From: UBA981 sp942490995
GTDB lineage: Bacteria > Pseudomonadota > Gammaproteobacteria > Ga0077536
Length of the DNA stretch: 64,000 nt
NCBI GenBank assembly: GCA_942490995.1
Contig: CALOBG010000125.1
Coordinates: forward strand, 120,101-184,100
Direction: 5' to 3'
The translations under genes and the position numbers were made by a program. The stretch's first letter is position 1. Each line of letters begins with the position of its first letter. Below are positions 15,731-24,686 of the stretch, in pieces. The notes beneath the pieces are model-generated. The model saw nothing but the letters and a program-made list of their open reading frames with translations, made no database searches and was not told where the DNA came from.

Positions 15731-18433
15731 ATGATGAACCGCATGACTCGACAGCCGACGCGTGATGATCCCTTGTTTCCGCGTGAGGACGGAGGCCCCG
15801 GGGCGCCCGTGTATCCGCTCGTGCGAACCGGATTGCTCGAGCGATTGTCAGCGGATCAGGATTACGCGGTCCTGACGCTGGTTGCGCCGCCGGGATACGG
15901 CAAGACGGTGACGCTTGGCTCGCTGTACCGGGCTGAAGGAGGAAGCGACAGCGGAGCGATCTGGGTCGAGCCCCGGTCGAGTCTGAGTCTTGCGCAGACC
16001 CTGGCGACTTGCGTTGTGGGCGAAAACTATCCAACTGCTGCTGATGCCGGTATTTGCTTGCAGCAGTGGGTTGGTACCGTGGACGTGGCAACGACAGTAT
16101 TCATCGACCGGTTCGAGGCGTTCGGCGAACGCAACGAGGATGGCTGGTTCGATGCGCTACTGAACGATTCGCCCGCCTGCCTGCGCTGGAAAATTGCCTC
16201 ACGCTTCGCCTTGCCGATAGACGTGCTCGAACATCTGCTCGAAGGCCGACTGCGCGAAGTGAATTATTCAGACCTGGCCATGAGCCCGCAGGAATCACGC
16301 GAGTTGCTCGGTACCCAGTTGTGCCAACACCTGGAGCCGCAGGACTTCGATTTGTTGCAGGAGATCACCGAGGGCTGGCCCGCCGCGCTGCGGATTATTG
16401 GCCAACGCCTGCGCGCATCCGAGCATCCGCGCAGTCTGCTGAAAAGCTTTTCAGAGTTATCGCCAGACTTCGCCAACTACTTCGACTCTCGCCTGCTGGC
16501 CCGGCTGTCAGATGACGAGCGAACCCTGATGCTTGAGCTGGCTTTGCTGCCGGACTTCGATGCGGAACTGTGTACTCGAATTTCCGCGCTCGAGAACCCC
16601 CTGTCAGGGCTGGATCGGCTGAAGAAGACCAACTGTGTGGCGCAGTCGGCCACTGGCAGCGGCGCACTCCGAATCCATCCGCTGGTTCGCATCCATTGCC
16701 GCGCGCGTGCCCGCATCTACCTGCCCGAATCACACCGCACCCGGATCCTGTCAACCGCCGGCGCCTGGTACGAGTCTTGCGGGCAATGGGACCGGGCCAT
16801 CGACGTGCGTGTGCTGGCCGGTGAGATTGAGCGGGTCGTGGAGTTGCTGGAACGGCATTGTGAGTTGCTGGCTCGGGATCAGGGGCAGGTTCTGGCCATG
16901 ACCCGCTGGGTGGAGACGTTGCGATCCCAGAATATCGAGCCGGGTCCGCGTGCGCACTTCTGGTATCTCTGGGCACTGGTGTTCCGTCGCCGCTATGGCG
17001 TCGCCGAATCGCAGATCGACGCGCTTAAGCAGCATCTGCAGCGATGTGCGGATCAGGGCGACGCCGAAGCCGAGCGCCTGCTGTCACAGGTGCCTATCGT
17101 CCAGGCGTGTATCGCGCTTTATTGTGACCGCCTGCAACAGACCTACGAACTGGCCAACGCCTGGCTGGAAGCGAATCCGGAGGGCGACCCGTTTCATGTC
17201 GGCGAGGCGTGGGGCCTGCAGACCCTGGCGCACCTGGAAGCCTGCCGATTCGCTGAAGCAAGGCGCTGCCTTCACCAGGCCCACGCCGCCTTCCGTCAAT
17301 CCGGTAGCCGTTACGGCGTGGGCTGGATGCAATTGTTCGACGGGCTCGTAGCGTTGGGAGATGGTGACGTGGCGAGCGCGCGCGGTGTGTTACGTGTTGC
17401 CATGGAGTCACTGCGCGCGGACCTGGGAGAGGACGCTCCGCTGCTGGCCTCGATGGAATTGATCTGCGCGCGCGCCTCGCTGGATCAGGGCCTCGACGAG
17501 GAAGCCGAAAGCCTGCTTCTCTCGGGCCTGCGGGTCGTGCAGATGCATGGCTATCTGGACCCGCTGATTTGCGGGGTTTATGTGGGGGTCGCGCTGTGGA
17601 CCGGCAACGCGCAGGAAGCTACGCATATGCAGCATTTACGCGGCCTGGTCGGCGGCTACCCGTCGCGATTGGCGCTGATGCTCAGTTGCTGGCGCGTGCA
17701 GGCACTGCTGCGCGATGGACGCCAGGATGAGGCACGGGAACTGGCGCTCGAAATCGGCCTCGATCCCGAGCATGGGGAACCCCGCTTTGTGCTCGAGGAT
17801 GTGGCGCGGGACAGCACGTGTCGGCATCTCTATCGCGCAACGCATATCCGGTGCGCGATCGCCTTCGCCGCTCTCGAACGCGCGAAAAAGATGCTGGACA
17901 AGGAAATTGCCGCCGCGCGCTCACAGAACCGCACCGGCGACCTGGTTGCATTGCTCCTCGACACGATGGTGATTTTCTCGAAATCGGGTAATGACAAAGC
18001 TGCACGCCAGGCGCTGGTGCAGGCGGTACGCCTGGCCGCACGGCGTAAACTTCTGCGCCCGTTTCTCGAGCGGAGCGACAGCATCGCGCCACTGGTGCTC
18101 GACACGCGCATGTCGGACTGGGGATGGGCGGATGGCGAAGAGAAACAGATGTTCTCTGCGCTTTGTCAGGGGCTGCCGATAGCCGGGGCCAGGTTGCAGG
18201 AGGCGCTCGATGATGTCGGCATCAAACCCGAATTGACCGCCGCGGTGACGCACCGTGAAATTGAATTTCTGCGGCTGATCGACCTCGGTCTGAGTAATGC
18301 GCAGATCGCGATGCGATGCGAACTGTCCGTCTCTACCGTCAAGTGGCACTTGTACAACTTGTTTGGCAAGCTCAACGCGAAAAACCGGTCCGCGGCCGTT
18401 GCGCAGGCTAAGGCCCTGAATCTGATTAACTGA
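15731..18433 (+). CDS. MalT-like large ATP-binding LuxR regulator (LAL family), copy 2
   Basis: About 900 residues. Walker A is VAPPGYGKTV near the N-terminus, the middle is TPR-like helical repeats, and the C-terminus is a LuxR DNA-binding domain (THREIEFLRLIDLGLSNAQI ... SVSTVKWHLYNLFGKLNAK). I chose the ATG at 15731; GTG 15710 and ATGs at 15734 and 15743 are possible. It resembles copy 1 in architecture but is clearly diverged. A 174-bp near-copy of its codons (16316-16489) occurs at 22387-22560. It probably serves the fused hydroxylase gene at 20355, from which it is now separated by an insertion sequence. Confidence 0.9.
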   Translation: MMNRMTRQPTRDDPLFPREDGGPGAPVYPLVRTGLLERLSADQDYAVLTLVAPPGYGKTVTLGSLYRAEGGSDSGAIWVEPRSSLSLAQTLATCVVGENYPTAADAGICLQQWVGTVDVATTVFIDRFEAFGERNEDGWFDALLNDSPACLRWKIASRFALPIDVLEHLLEGRLREVNYSDLAMSPQESRELLGTQLCQHLEPQDFDLLQEITEGWPAALRIIGQRLRASEHPRSLLKSFSELSPDFANYFDSRLLARLSDDERTLMLELALLPDFDAELCTRISALENPLSGLDRLKKTNCVAQSATGSGALRIHPLVRIHCRARARIYLPESHRTRILSTAGAWYESCGQWDRAIDVRVLAGEIERVVELLERHCELLARDQGQVLAMTRWVETLRSQNIEPGPRAHFWYLWALVFRRRYGVAESQIDALKQHLQRCADQGDAEAERLLSQVPIVQACIALYCDRLQQTYELANAWLEANPEGDPFHVGEAWGLQTLAHLEACRFAEARRCLHQAHAAFRQSGSRYGVGWMQLFDGLVALGDGDVASARGVLRVAMESLRADLGEDAPLLASMELICARASLDQGLDEEAESLLLSGLRVVQMHGYLDPLICGVYVGVALWTGNAQEATHMQHLRGLVGGYPSRLALMLSCWRVQALLRDGRQDEARELALEIGLDPEHGEPRFVLEDVARDSTCRHLYRATHIRCAIAFAALERAKKMLDKEIAAARSQNRTGDLVALLLDTMVIFSKSGNDKAARQALVQAVRLAARRKLLRPFLERSDSIAPLVLDTRMSDWGWADGEEKQMFSALCQGLPIAGARLQEALDDVGIKPELTAAVTHREIEFLRLIDLGLSNAQIAMRCELSVSTVKWHLYNLFGKLNAKNRSAAVAQAKALNLIN

Positions 18434-18542
18434 ACACGCCGGCTGCTGCGCCCGTCGCTCCGCATAGCCTCACAATTGCGGATAAGTCACCGATTCCTAT
18501 GAATTTTCGCAGGCAAGCATATCGTCTGCATCCGCCTGCTAA

Positions 18543-20210
18543 CCCGCATTTCTCACCGCGTCGGCGATTAACGCAGTCGTCTGGTAGCGCGGGGGAAGCG
18601 AGCCGCGCATCGCTGGCGTGAACCCGGCAGATCACGCGGCTTGCCTATTTGCGGGCGAGCGAACCCACCCGACGGTGTCGGTGGTGGGGTTCGATGGCAG
18701 GGAAAGCGGTCTGGTTCGTGGGGGCGGCTTAACGCGCCGCGACGTCCAGGGCATGGCAGGCGGCGATGAACTCCCGCTGATGCGGGCAGCCGCTACTCAT
18801 CGCGAGCTTGACCCTGCGCACGCTGACCGTGACCACCGCGCCGATCTTCAACAGGCGCAGGCGGATGGTCGTCGCACAAGCACGCGCGAGCGTGGTGCCG
18901 GCCAGTCCGATGCGGCGCACGGCGTGCATCAGCACATAAGCCGCCGACGCCCACCACAGGCGCAGCTGGTTACCGCGCAGGGTCTCGGTCGAGAGCCGGT
19001 CGGCGAACAGGTCGAGCTGGCATTCCTTGATGCGGTTCTCGGCCTCACCGCGCGCGCAATAGAAGTCCTCGTACAGCGCCCGTGCCGCCCAGCGTCGCTT
19101 CGACAACGAGGTCACGATGAAGCGCGGATTCGATTTGTCACCGGTATGCTCAGCCTTGGCCACCACACGGCGTGACCGGCTCCAGCTCTTGCGCGTCCGA
19201 TACGCGAGCTCGCGGAAACAGCGCGCCGGGCTCTGCGTGGCTGCCGACGTCTCCGCCACCGTCTGCAGTTCACTGCCTATCGCCCGTACCAGACGGGCGT
19301 TACGTGCCAGCCCGAACACGTATTCCACGCCATTTTCCTCGCACCAGCCCATCAACGCCTCGCGGCAGAAGCCCGAGTCCGCCCGCAGCACGATGCGCGT
19401 CTTCGGCCACCGCACACGCACCTGGGCGACGATGCGCTCGACCTCCTCCACCGCCCCCGCCGCACCGTCGATGTTCGCCGGCCGCAGCTTCGCGGCCAAC
19501 AGATGCTCGCCGCAGTAGATGTACAACGGCAGGTAGCAGTAGTGATCGTAATAGCCGTGAAAGAACCGTGCTTCCTGATGGCCGTGCAACGCCACGTCGG
19601 TCGCATCCAGATCCAGCACGATCTCCGCCGGCGGCTCGCGGTAAGCCTCCAGGAACAGCGCCACGAACAACCGTTCGATCGCTGATTCGTCCGGGCGGAT
19701 CTTGTGATAGCGATGCGCCCCGCTCGCTGGATAGCATTCCAGACGGCTCAGCGTGCTCTTGCCCGCCAGTGCTGCACAGTCCTCGCGTAACCGCGGCGAC
19801 AGCTTGCCCAGCAGCGCACCCATCACCGGGTCATGGCGTAGCTCGTCGTGGTCGTTCAGGTCTTCGTATCCCAGCGCCAGCGCGAACACCCGTTGACCGA
19901 CCAGCGTGCGCAACGAGTGCTCGACCAGCTCAGCCTGCCGCTCGTCGATGAAGCAGCGCGACAGCCGGTCGATCAGACCGACCGCCGCGTCCGCCTTACC
20001 CAGCAGTAGCGCGCCGCCATCCGAGCTCACCGTTCCGCCATCGAACGCCGCCACCACGCGGCGGCGTCCAGCCCATGAAAACGTCAGTTGTTCAGCGGTA
20101 CACTGTGTCGGCATCGGGAACCTCCTCTGAGGGGTCGTAACTCGTTCACGCAAAACAAGTTTGATCCTCTCGGAGGCCCGATGCACTAACTACGTGTGAG
20201 AAATCCGGGC
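18543..20210 (-). mobile_element. IS1380-family insertion sequence, complete
   Basis: The element is 1668 bp. Its ends are imperfect inverted repeats (CCCGCATTTCTCAC at the left; GTGAGAAATCCGGG at the right, one mismatch when inverted). It is flanked by a direct CTAA at 18539-18542 and 20211-20214, a 4-bp target duplication typical of the family. It carries a single full-length transposase gene, so it may still be active. It sits between the second regulator and the hydroxylase fusion gene. The left non-coding part (18543-18728) shows no gene. Confidence 0.88.
18729..20114 (-). CDS. IS1380-family transposase
   Basis: A 461-residue DDE transposase. The start MPTQCTAEQLTFSW at 20114 is preceded by GAGGAGG, better than the in-frame start further up at 20186. 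Typical family segments are AAFDGGTVSSDGGALLLGKA, the first catalytic Asp region VLDLDATDVALHGHQEARFF, the RADSGFCREALMGWCEENGV block with the second Asp, and the C-terminal YDFY-like region (YEDFYCARGEAENRIKE) with the Glu. The gene appears intact. Confidence 0.92.
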   Translation of the reverse strand: MPTQCTAEQLTFSWAGRRRVVAAFDGGTVSSDGGALLLGKADAAVGLIDRLSRCFIDERQAELVEHSLRTLVGQRVFALALGYEDLNDHDELRHDPVMGALLGKLSPRLREDCAALAGKSTLSRLECYPASGAHRYHKIRPDESAIERLFVALFLEAYREPPAEIVLDLDATDVALHGHQEARFFHGYYDHYCYLPLYIYCGEHLLAAKLRPANIDGAAGAVEEVERIVAQVRVRWPKTRIVLRADSGFCREALMGWCEENGVEYVFGLARNARLVRAIGSELQTVAETSAATQSPARCFRELAYRTRKSWSRSRRVVAKAEHTGDKSNPRFIVTSLSKRRWAARALYEDFYCARGEAENRIKECQLDLFADRLSTETLRGNQLRLWWASAAYVLMHAVRRIGLAGTTLARACATTIRLRLLKIGAVVTVSVRRVKLAMSSGCPHQREFIAACHALDVAAR

Positions 20211-20354
20211 TAACTCCAGTATGGCGTCAGCTTCTGCCTGGACGAATAAGGTGAGGTCCAGAATCAGGCATGGCGACGATTAGGACGCGGCTGATTGGAG
20301 GCCCGACCGGAATCGACGACACCGGGCTACCCATACATATTCGGAGGATCCGGG

Positions 20355-22229
20355 ATGGCAACACTCACTACCAACCCAACGGTTCGGGAAGTTCTGAGCC
20401 AGATTATTCACGACCCACACTACAAAGAAATCAATACGCTGGCGAAGGTCGATGTGGTTCAGACGCTGGTGGCGGCCGCCGCGATCGGCACGTTCCTGGT
20501 GTCCTGCTATTGGTACCTGACCGGCATCATTCCCTGGTGGATGGCGATCGGATTCAACGTCATAGCCGTCTACCTGGCGTTCACGCCGGCGCATGACGCA
20601 GCGCACCGGTCGGTGTCTTCCAACAACCTGTTCAACGACGTTCTGGGTACCATCGCGGGCCAGCTTATGTTGCCAGCCGTCAATATGCCGGCCTGGCGCG
20701 CCATCCATATGGATCATCACCGCTACATCGGTGAGGCGGGCAAAGACCCCGATCTGGATCTGGTGGATGTCCCGAAGTGGGCGGGGATATTTTACCTGGC
20801 GTTCACAGATCTCCATTACATTGCGTTTTTCTTCAAGAATGGCAAACACAACTGGTCGCCGCGGATCAGGATGTATGTGTACGTGATGCTCGGCTGCTGG
20901 CTCGCGCTTCACGTGGGCTTCCTGGCCTCACCTTACTGGCTGGAATTTCTCATTCTTTTCGTGATCCCGAACCGGCTTGGTCTTTGGCTGATCGTTTATA
21001 CCTTTGCCTACATCCAGCACCCGCACGGCACCGACTGGGAACAAACGCCGTTGAAGTCCACGGTGCAGGTCTGGGAGACCTCGCCGCTGCGCTGCCTGAT
21101 GTTCGGTCAGGAAAATCACCATATCCATCACCTGCTGCCGCATGTGCCCTGGTACAGGTACCGCCGGGTGATGGAACTCGGCAACGGCATCATCAAGAAG
21201 CAGGATATTCCGCGACGGGGCTACCTGTATGACAACCCCGACAAGCTCAAAGTCCCGGACCTCGATCCCAACCTGCCGATCGAAGTCCGCGTTGCCAGCA
21301 TGACGGACGTAGGCCCGGGCATCCGTTCCTTCGAGTTCGAACCCACCAGCGCCAACGTCCTGCTCCCCGAGGGGCCTGCCGGTTCGCACATCAGCGTGTT
21401 TATCAGCGACGGGGTGGTGCGTCAGTATTCGATCGTCGGCCACGACGAAACCCGTAACCGCTACCGCATTGCGGTCAAGCGCGAAGACGCTGGCCGTGGC
21501 GGCTCGAAGGCCATGCATGAACTGACCGAAGGCCAGGTTTTGAAAATTGGCCACCCGCGTAACAATTTCATGCTGTACGAAAACGCCGAGCATTCCATCC
21601 TGATCTCGGGCGGTATCGGTATTACACCCATGCTGTCGATGGCGCACCGCCTGCTGCGCATCAATCGCCCCTTCGATCTCCACGTCTGCGCGCGCGACGA
21701 ACAATCGGTGCCTTTCAAGGACGAACTGGCGGTCAGCCGGCTTGCCAAACATGCCCATATCCATCTCGACCAGGGCCAGGGCCGTAGCGGATTGCCACTG
21801 GATGTGGTGCTGAGCAGGCCGGATAAAGATACGCTGATATACGTCTGTGGCCCTGAGGGTTTCATGAACTACGTGCGTGACGCCGCGATCGAACGCGGCT
21901 GGCCGGAAGAGAATGTTCGCATCGAATCCTTCACCGCACCGATCGCCGATGACGCCAGCAATCGTCCCTTCAGCCTGCACCTGGCGAGGTCGAACAGAGA
22001 CCTCACGGTGGAAGCCGATCAGACCATCCTGGATGCGCTGCTCCATGCCGGCGTCGATCCCAAGTACGCCTGTATGCAAGGTACCTGCGGCACCTGCATT
22101 ACGCCGGTCCTGGAGGGTGAGGTTGACCACCGTGACGCCTATCTGTCGGAGGTCGAAAAGGAGGCCAACAACAGCATGTGCCTGTGTGTGTCGCGTGCTC
22201 AGGGTGAGCGCATCAGCCTGGATATGTAA
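20355..22229 (+). CDS. Membrane hydroxylase/desaturase fused to ferredoxin reductase and ferredoxin
   Basis: A 624-residue three-part fusion. Residues 1-300 or so form a fatty-acid-desaturase-type di-iron membrane domain with several hydrophobic spans and three His boxes (HDAAH near 80, HMDHHRY near 118, ENHHIHHLLPH near 258). The middle is a flavin/NAD reductase of the phthalate-dioxygenase-reductase type (VVRQYSIVGH, ISGGIGITPM, VCGPEGFM). The C-terminus is a plant-type 2Fe-2S ferredoxin (CMQGTCGTC ... MCLC). It could therefore move electrons from NAD(P)H to its own oxygenase. GGAGGATCCGGG precedes the chosen ATG. The substrate is unknown; a hydrocarbon or lipid is likely. Confidence 0.9.
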   Translation: MATLTTNPTVREVLSQIIHDPHYKEINTLAKVDVVQTLVAAAAIGTFLVSCYWYLTGIIPWWMAIGFNVIAVYLAFTPAHDAAHRSVSSNNLFNDVLGTIAGQLMLPAVNMPAWRAIHMDHHRYIGEAGKDPDLDLVDVPKWAGIFYLAFTDLHYIAFFFKNGKHNWSPRIRMYVYVMLGCWLALHVGFLASPYWLEFLILFVIPNRLGLWLIVYTFAYIQHPHGTDWEQTPLKSTVQVWETSPLRCLMFGQENHHIHHLLPHVPWYRYRRVMELGNGIIKKQDIPRRGYLYDNPDKLKVPDLDPNLPIEVRVASMTDVGPGIRSFEFEPTSANVLLPEGPAGSHISVFISDGVVRQYSIVGHDETRNRYRIAVKREDAGRGGSKAMHELTEGQVLKIGHPRNNFMLYENAEHSILISGGIGITPMLSMAHRLLRINRPFDLHVCARDEQSVPFKDELAVSRLAKHAHIHLDQGQGRSGLPLDVVLSRPDKDTLIYVCGPEGFMNYVRDAAIERGWPEENVRIESFTAPIADDASNRPFSLHLARSNRDLTVEADQTILDALLHAGVDPKYACMQGTCGTCITPVLEGEVDHRDAYLSEVEKEANNSMCLCVSRAQGERISLDM

Positions 22230-22242
22230 TCAGATGACCACT

Positions 22243-22273
22243 GGACCCCTCAGTCGAATTGACTGAGGGGTCC
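22243..22273 (+). terminator. Hairpin after the hydroxylase fusion gene
   Basis: A perfect 13-bp stem (GGACCCCTCAGTC, then GACTGAGGGGTCC) with a 5-nt loop begins 13 bp after the stop codon. It has no T-run, so it may be a Rho-type or mRNA-stabilising hairpin rather than a classic intrinsic terminator. Confidence 0.5.
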
Positions 22274-22278
22274 CCTGG

Positions 22279-22379
22279 AGTGGGGGTCAAGTCCCAGCTT
22301 CATACAAGTGAACATGGGCAGTGGGGGTCAAGTCCCAGCTTCATACAAGTGAACATGTATTAAGCTGGGACTTGACCCC
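22279..22379. repeat. Two 38-bp direct repeats and one inverted partial copy
   Basis: Positions 22279-22316 and 22320-22357 are identical 38-bp direct repeats starting AGTGGGGGTCAAGTCCCAGC. Positions 22362-22379 contain the inverse of their core (AAGCTGGGACTTGACCCC). The arrangement could fold into long hairpins and resembles REP-like repeats mobilised by REP-associated tyrosine transposases. Confidence 0.7.
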
Positions 22380-22386
22380 GTAGTCA

Positions 22387-22560
22387 CAGTTGTGCCAACA
22401 CCTGGAGCCGCAGGACTTCGACTTGTTGCAGGAGATCACCGAGGGCTGGCCCGCCGCGCTGCGGATTATTGGTCAACGCCTGCGCGCATCCGAGCATCCG
22501 CGCAGTCTGCTGAAAAGCTTTGCAGAGTTATCGCCAGACTTCGCCACCTATTTCGACTCT
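22387..22560 (+). pseudogene. 174-bp fragment of a MalT-like LuxR regulator gene
   Basis: This stretch matches 16316-16489 of the second LuxR regulator with about five base differences. The reading frame is kept (CQHLEPQDFDLLQEITEGWP). Three of the five changes are silent and two give S-to-A and N-to-T, so it came from a translated, slightly diverged relative rather than a fresh copy. It has no start and is cut off at both ends by repeat sequence. Confidence 0.85.
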
Positions 22561-22571
22561 GGTATTTTCGG

Positions 22572-22624
22572 GGACAGTATATTTATTTCTCTTTATTTTC
22601 GCGGACAGTATATTTATTTCTCTT
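22572..22624. repeat. Direct repeat of a GGACAGTATATTTATTT motif
   Basis: Two 22-bp copies (22572-22593 and 22603-22624) begin GGACAGTATATTTATTTC and are separated by 9 bp. Similar motifs accompany REP-associated transposase genes in many gammaproteobacteria. They lie between the regulator fragment and the IS4-type remnant. Confidence 0.6.
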
Positions 22625-22650
22625 GTTAGTCCGCGATCATAGGTTAGTTC

Positions 22651-23999
22651 TTAAGCGGCCACATGAATATGGCGCAGCCCGAGTTTGAGTCGTCCCGAGC
22701 ATCGGTCGCGGTCGGGTTTAGCACGCTGGGCGTTGCTGGCCAGGTAATGTAACGCGCGTTCGATTGGCAGATCCAACGCATGCGGACGATGTATGAGCGT
22801 ATGCAATACCTCTCCGAGCACGTGATGCAGACACTTGGCAACGGTGTGCGTGGAGATAGCGACGTTCAGCAAGCGCTCGGTAACATGCGCGCAATGACGC
22901 TGCAGGGTTGCGGCACACAGTGCTGCCCAGATCAGGCCTTCGGCAATGTACGGATTAGCGGTGTCAAAGGCGCGTAAATTGGCGTAAGACTTCCATTCTT
23001 TGAACAATAACTCGACCTGCCAACGCAACCGATAGGCATCGCTGATGTGCTCGGGCGTGAACGCGCTATCGCATCAAGATTCGTGACTAGGTACCGGGGT
23101 GCCGCGCCTTTCTTGATGTTGGGGTGGACAACTAATCGACAGGTCCAGGGTCCATCGACACCGTCGAATTGCACCATCATGTCGAGGCAATCGAAACGCT
23201 TCAACATTGATGCCACGGTTTTCATACGCTGGTTTGCAAAGCGTTTATCCCGTCGGCCATTGCTCTGACGAGCACTCAAGATCAGCGGGTTGATGCTCTG
23301 TCCCGCACGCACGATGAAATGGCCGCCAGCTGTGTCGAGGGCCTCAAAGTAGGGTCGCGCAAAGTAGCCTCGATCGGCGAGCAGTAATCCGCCAACGACC
23401 TGTTCGACTGGCGGCAAGAACTGCCTCTCCGCCGAGCTATCGGGGCTGAGTACAATCTGGTTCGCCGTCTCGCTGAGTAGATCGAGATCGGCATGGAGCT
23501 CTACTGCGGCGGGGCTGACCGTGGTGAAGCGGCCAGGAAACGTGTCTTGCAACACCGGTTTCAGCGCAAATGAGGTGCCGTCCTGGATGCGGATGTGATC
23601 AAACCGGGCAAACGGACTGTTCGATTCGAAACGCAGGACGTCGCACGCCAGGCCATCGAGCAATTCGCTCAGCAGCGCCTGCATGAACATCGGAAACTGT
23701 CGTTTGGCCAGTTGGTTATGAAATGGTTTGTAGCGGATCGAGGTTGCGCAAAGCGCATTGAATGCACGCCGCATATCCGCAATACAGTTCGCCGAACGAG
23801 CCCCGAAGCTCTCAATCAGACTCACCGCCAGACGAAACGGCGTGATCTCTCGTTCGCGACGACAGAATCGCGTCGCCCGACCCAAATCGTTGAGCGTTTG
23901 CTCGCCAAGTGTGCGTTTTAACTGGCGGCTCACCATGCTAATTTCGCTGCGCTCCATCCGATACTCCCAGATCACGAAGTTGATTGGCGTTGATTTCAT
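22651..23999 (-). pseudogene. IS4-type transposase with a frameshift
   Basis: Codons from 23999 leftwards (MVSRQLKRTLGEQTLNDLGR, then a DDE-type core with RIQDGTSFALKPVLQDTFPG, ADLDLLSETA and LLADRGYF) run to about 23070. The protein then continues in another frame from about 23065 to 22651 (FTPEHISDAYRLRWQVELLF KEWKS, carrying the Y-(2)-R-(3)-E-(6)-K signature of IS4 enzymes). A one-base slip near 23065-23070 separates them. The total, about 450 residues, is normal. I could not find clean terminal repeats. The gene is inactive unless frameshifting is programmed, for which I see no slippery site. Confidence 0.82.
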
Positions 24000-24059
24000 G
24001 ATCTGATCGGATGGAGCGCTTTTGGTTCCCTCTTTTCAACGGGTTATAAGATCCGACCT

Positions 24060-24326
24060 ATGAATCTGACCTACTGTCTCGCATGGCTTCGACAACAGGA
24101 AAATCAATACCTGTCCTGCCCGCCGCATATAGCCAAGGATCTGGACGAAGAATTGCAGGAGTTACTGGGCTACACACAGGGTACCTATGGCCTCGGTTAC
24201 TTTTCCGATCCGGAAGCACCGGCGGGTGATTTCGATCCCCTGGTTCCCGAACTCGCCCTCGGCCGCGGCCCACGCAAACGCGCTCGCTATAATATCGATC
24301 AGTTGTCGGACGTACCTGCGAAATAA
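24060..24326 (+). CDS. Small hypothetical protein
   Basis: An 88-residue frame from ATG 24060 (MNLTYCLAWLRQQENQYLSC ... QELLGYTQGTYGLGYFSDPE). It is acidic in the middle with a basic C-terminus. No domain is recognised. It follows the IS4 remnant and precedes the left end of the mini-island by 90 bp. A ribosome-binding site is not evident. It could be a genuine short protein or a leftover. Confidence 0.3.
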   Translation: MNLTYCLAWLRQQENQYLSCPPHIAKDLDEELQELLGYTQGTYGLGYFSDPEAPAGDFDPLVPELALGRGPRKRARYNIDQLSDVPAK

Positions 24327-24416
24327 CGCTAACGTGCGCGAACAACAAATATAGAGTTCGAAGTATTTGACAGTTCGACGGCCGCGATGGAACTGCAACC
24401 GATCGCTTATGTTCAC

Positions 24417-24467
24417 TTTGATTGGTGCCGGAGAGAGGAATCGAACCTCCGACCTACTGATTACGAA
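24417..24467 (-). repeat. attL-like partial copy of tRNA-Thr 3' end
   Basis: These 51 bp are identical to 27030-27080, which hold the 3' part of the tRNA-Thr gene (acceptor 3' side, T-arm, variable loop and half the anticodon stem) and 6 bp beyond it. It cannot make a tRNA by itself. It marks the distal end of an island that entered by site-specific recombination at the tRNA. Confidence 0.9.
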
Positions 24468-24686
24468 AGCGTTAGGTTTGGTTTTTGGTGTACTGAAAGA
24501 AACTTCTAATCAACCACTTGCAGCTAATATTCGAAGTTTTCGAATCTGTTGAATGCATTCTGTGGTTTTCATTACTCCGGCAGAACTCGAACGCGGCCGA
24601 GTGGCGTCCCAAAACGGTCCCAAGAATTACCGCAAAGGCTGCTGCTTTTCTAGTACTTCTCGCGCGCAATACATCAATAGACAAGG

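Noticed and set aside
15532..15765. Plus-strand 77-codon frame before the second LuxR regulator
   Set aside because: Overlaps the regulator start in another frame and has no protein-like features.
20928..22130. Minus-strand 400-codon frame opposite the hydroxylase fusion
   Set aside because: Antisense shadow; the plus-strand gene shows all expected motifs.
22279..22377. Short CRISPR array
   Set aside because: Only two 38-bp copies separated by 3 bp, no spacers and no cas genes.
24417..24467. A second tRNA-Thr gene
   Set aside because: Only the 3' part is present; D-arm, 5' acceptor and half the anticodon arm are missing, so it is an attachment-site remnant.
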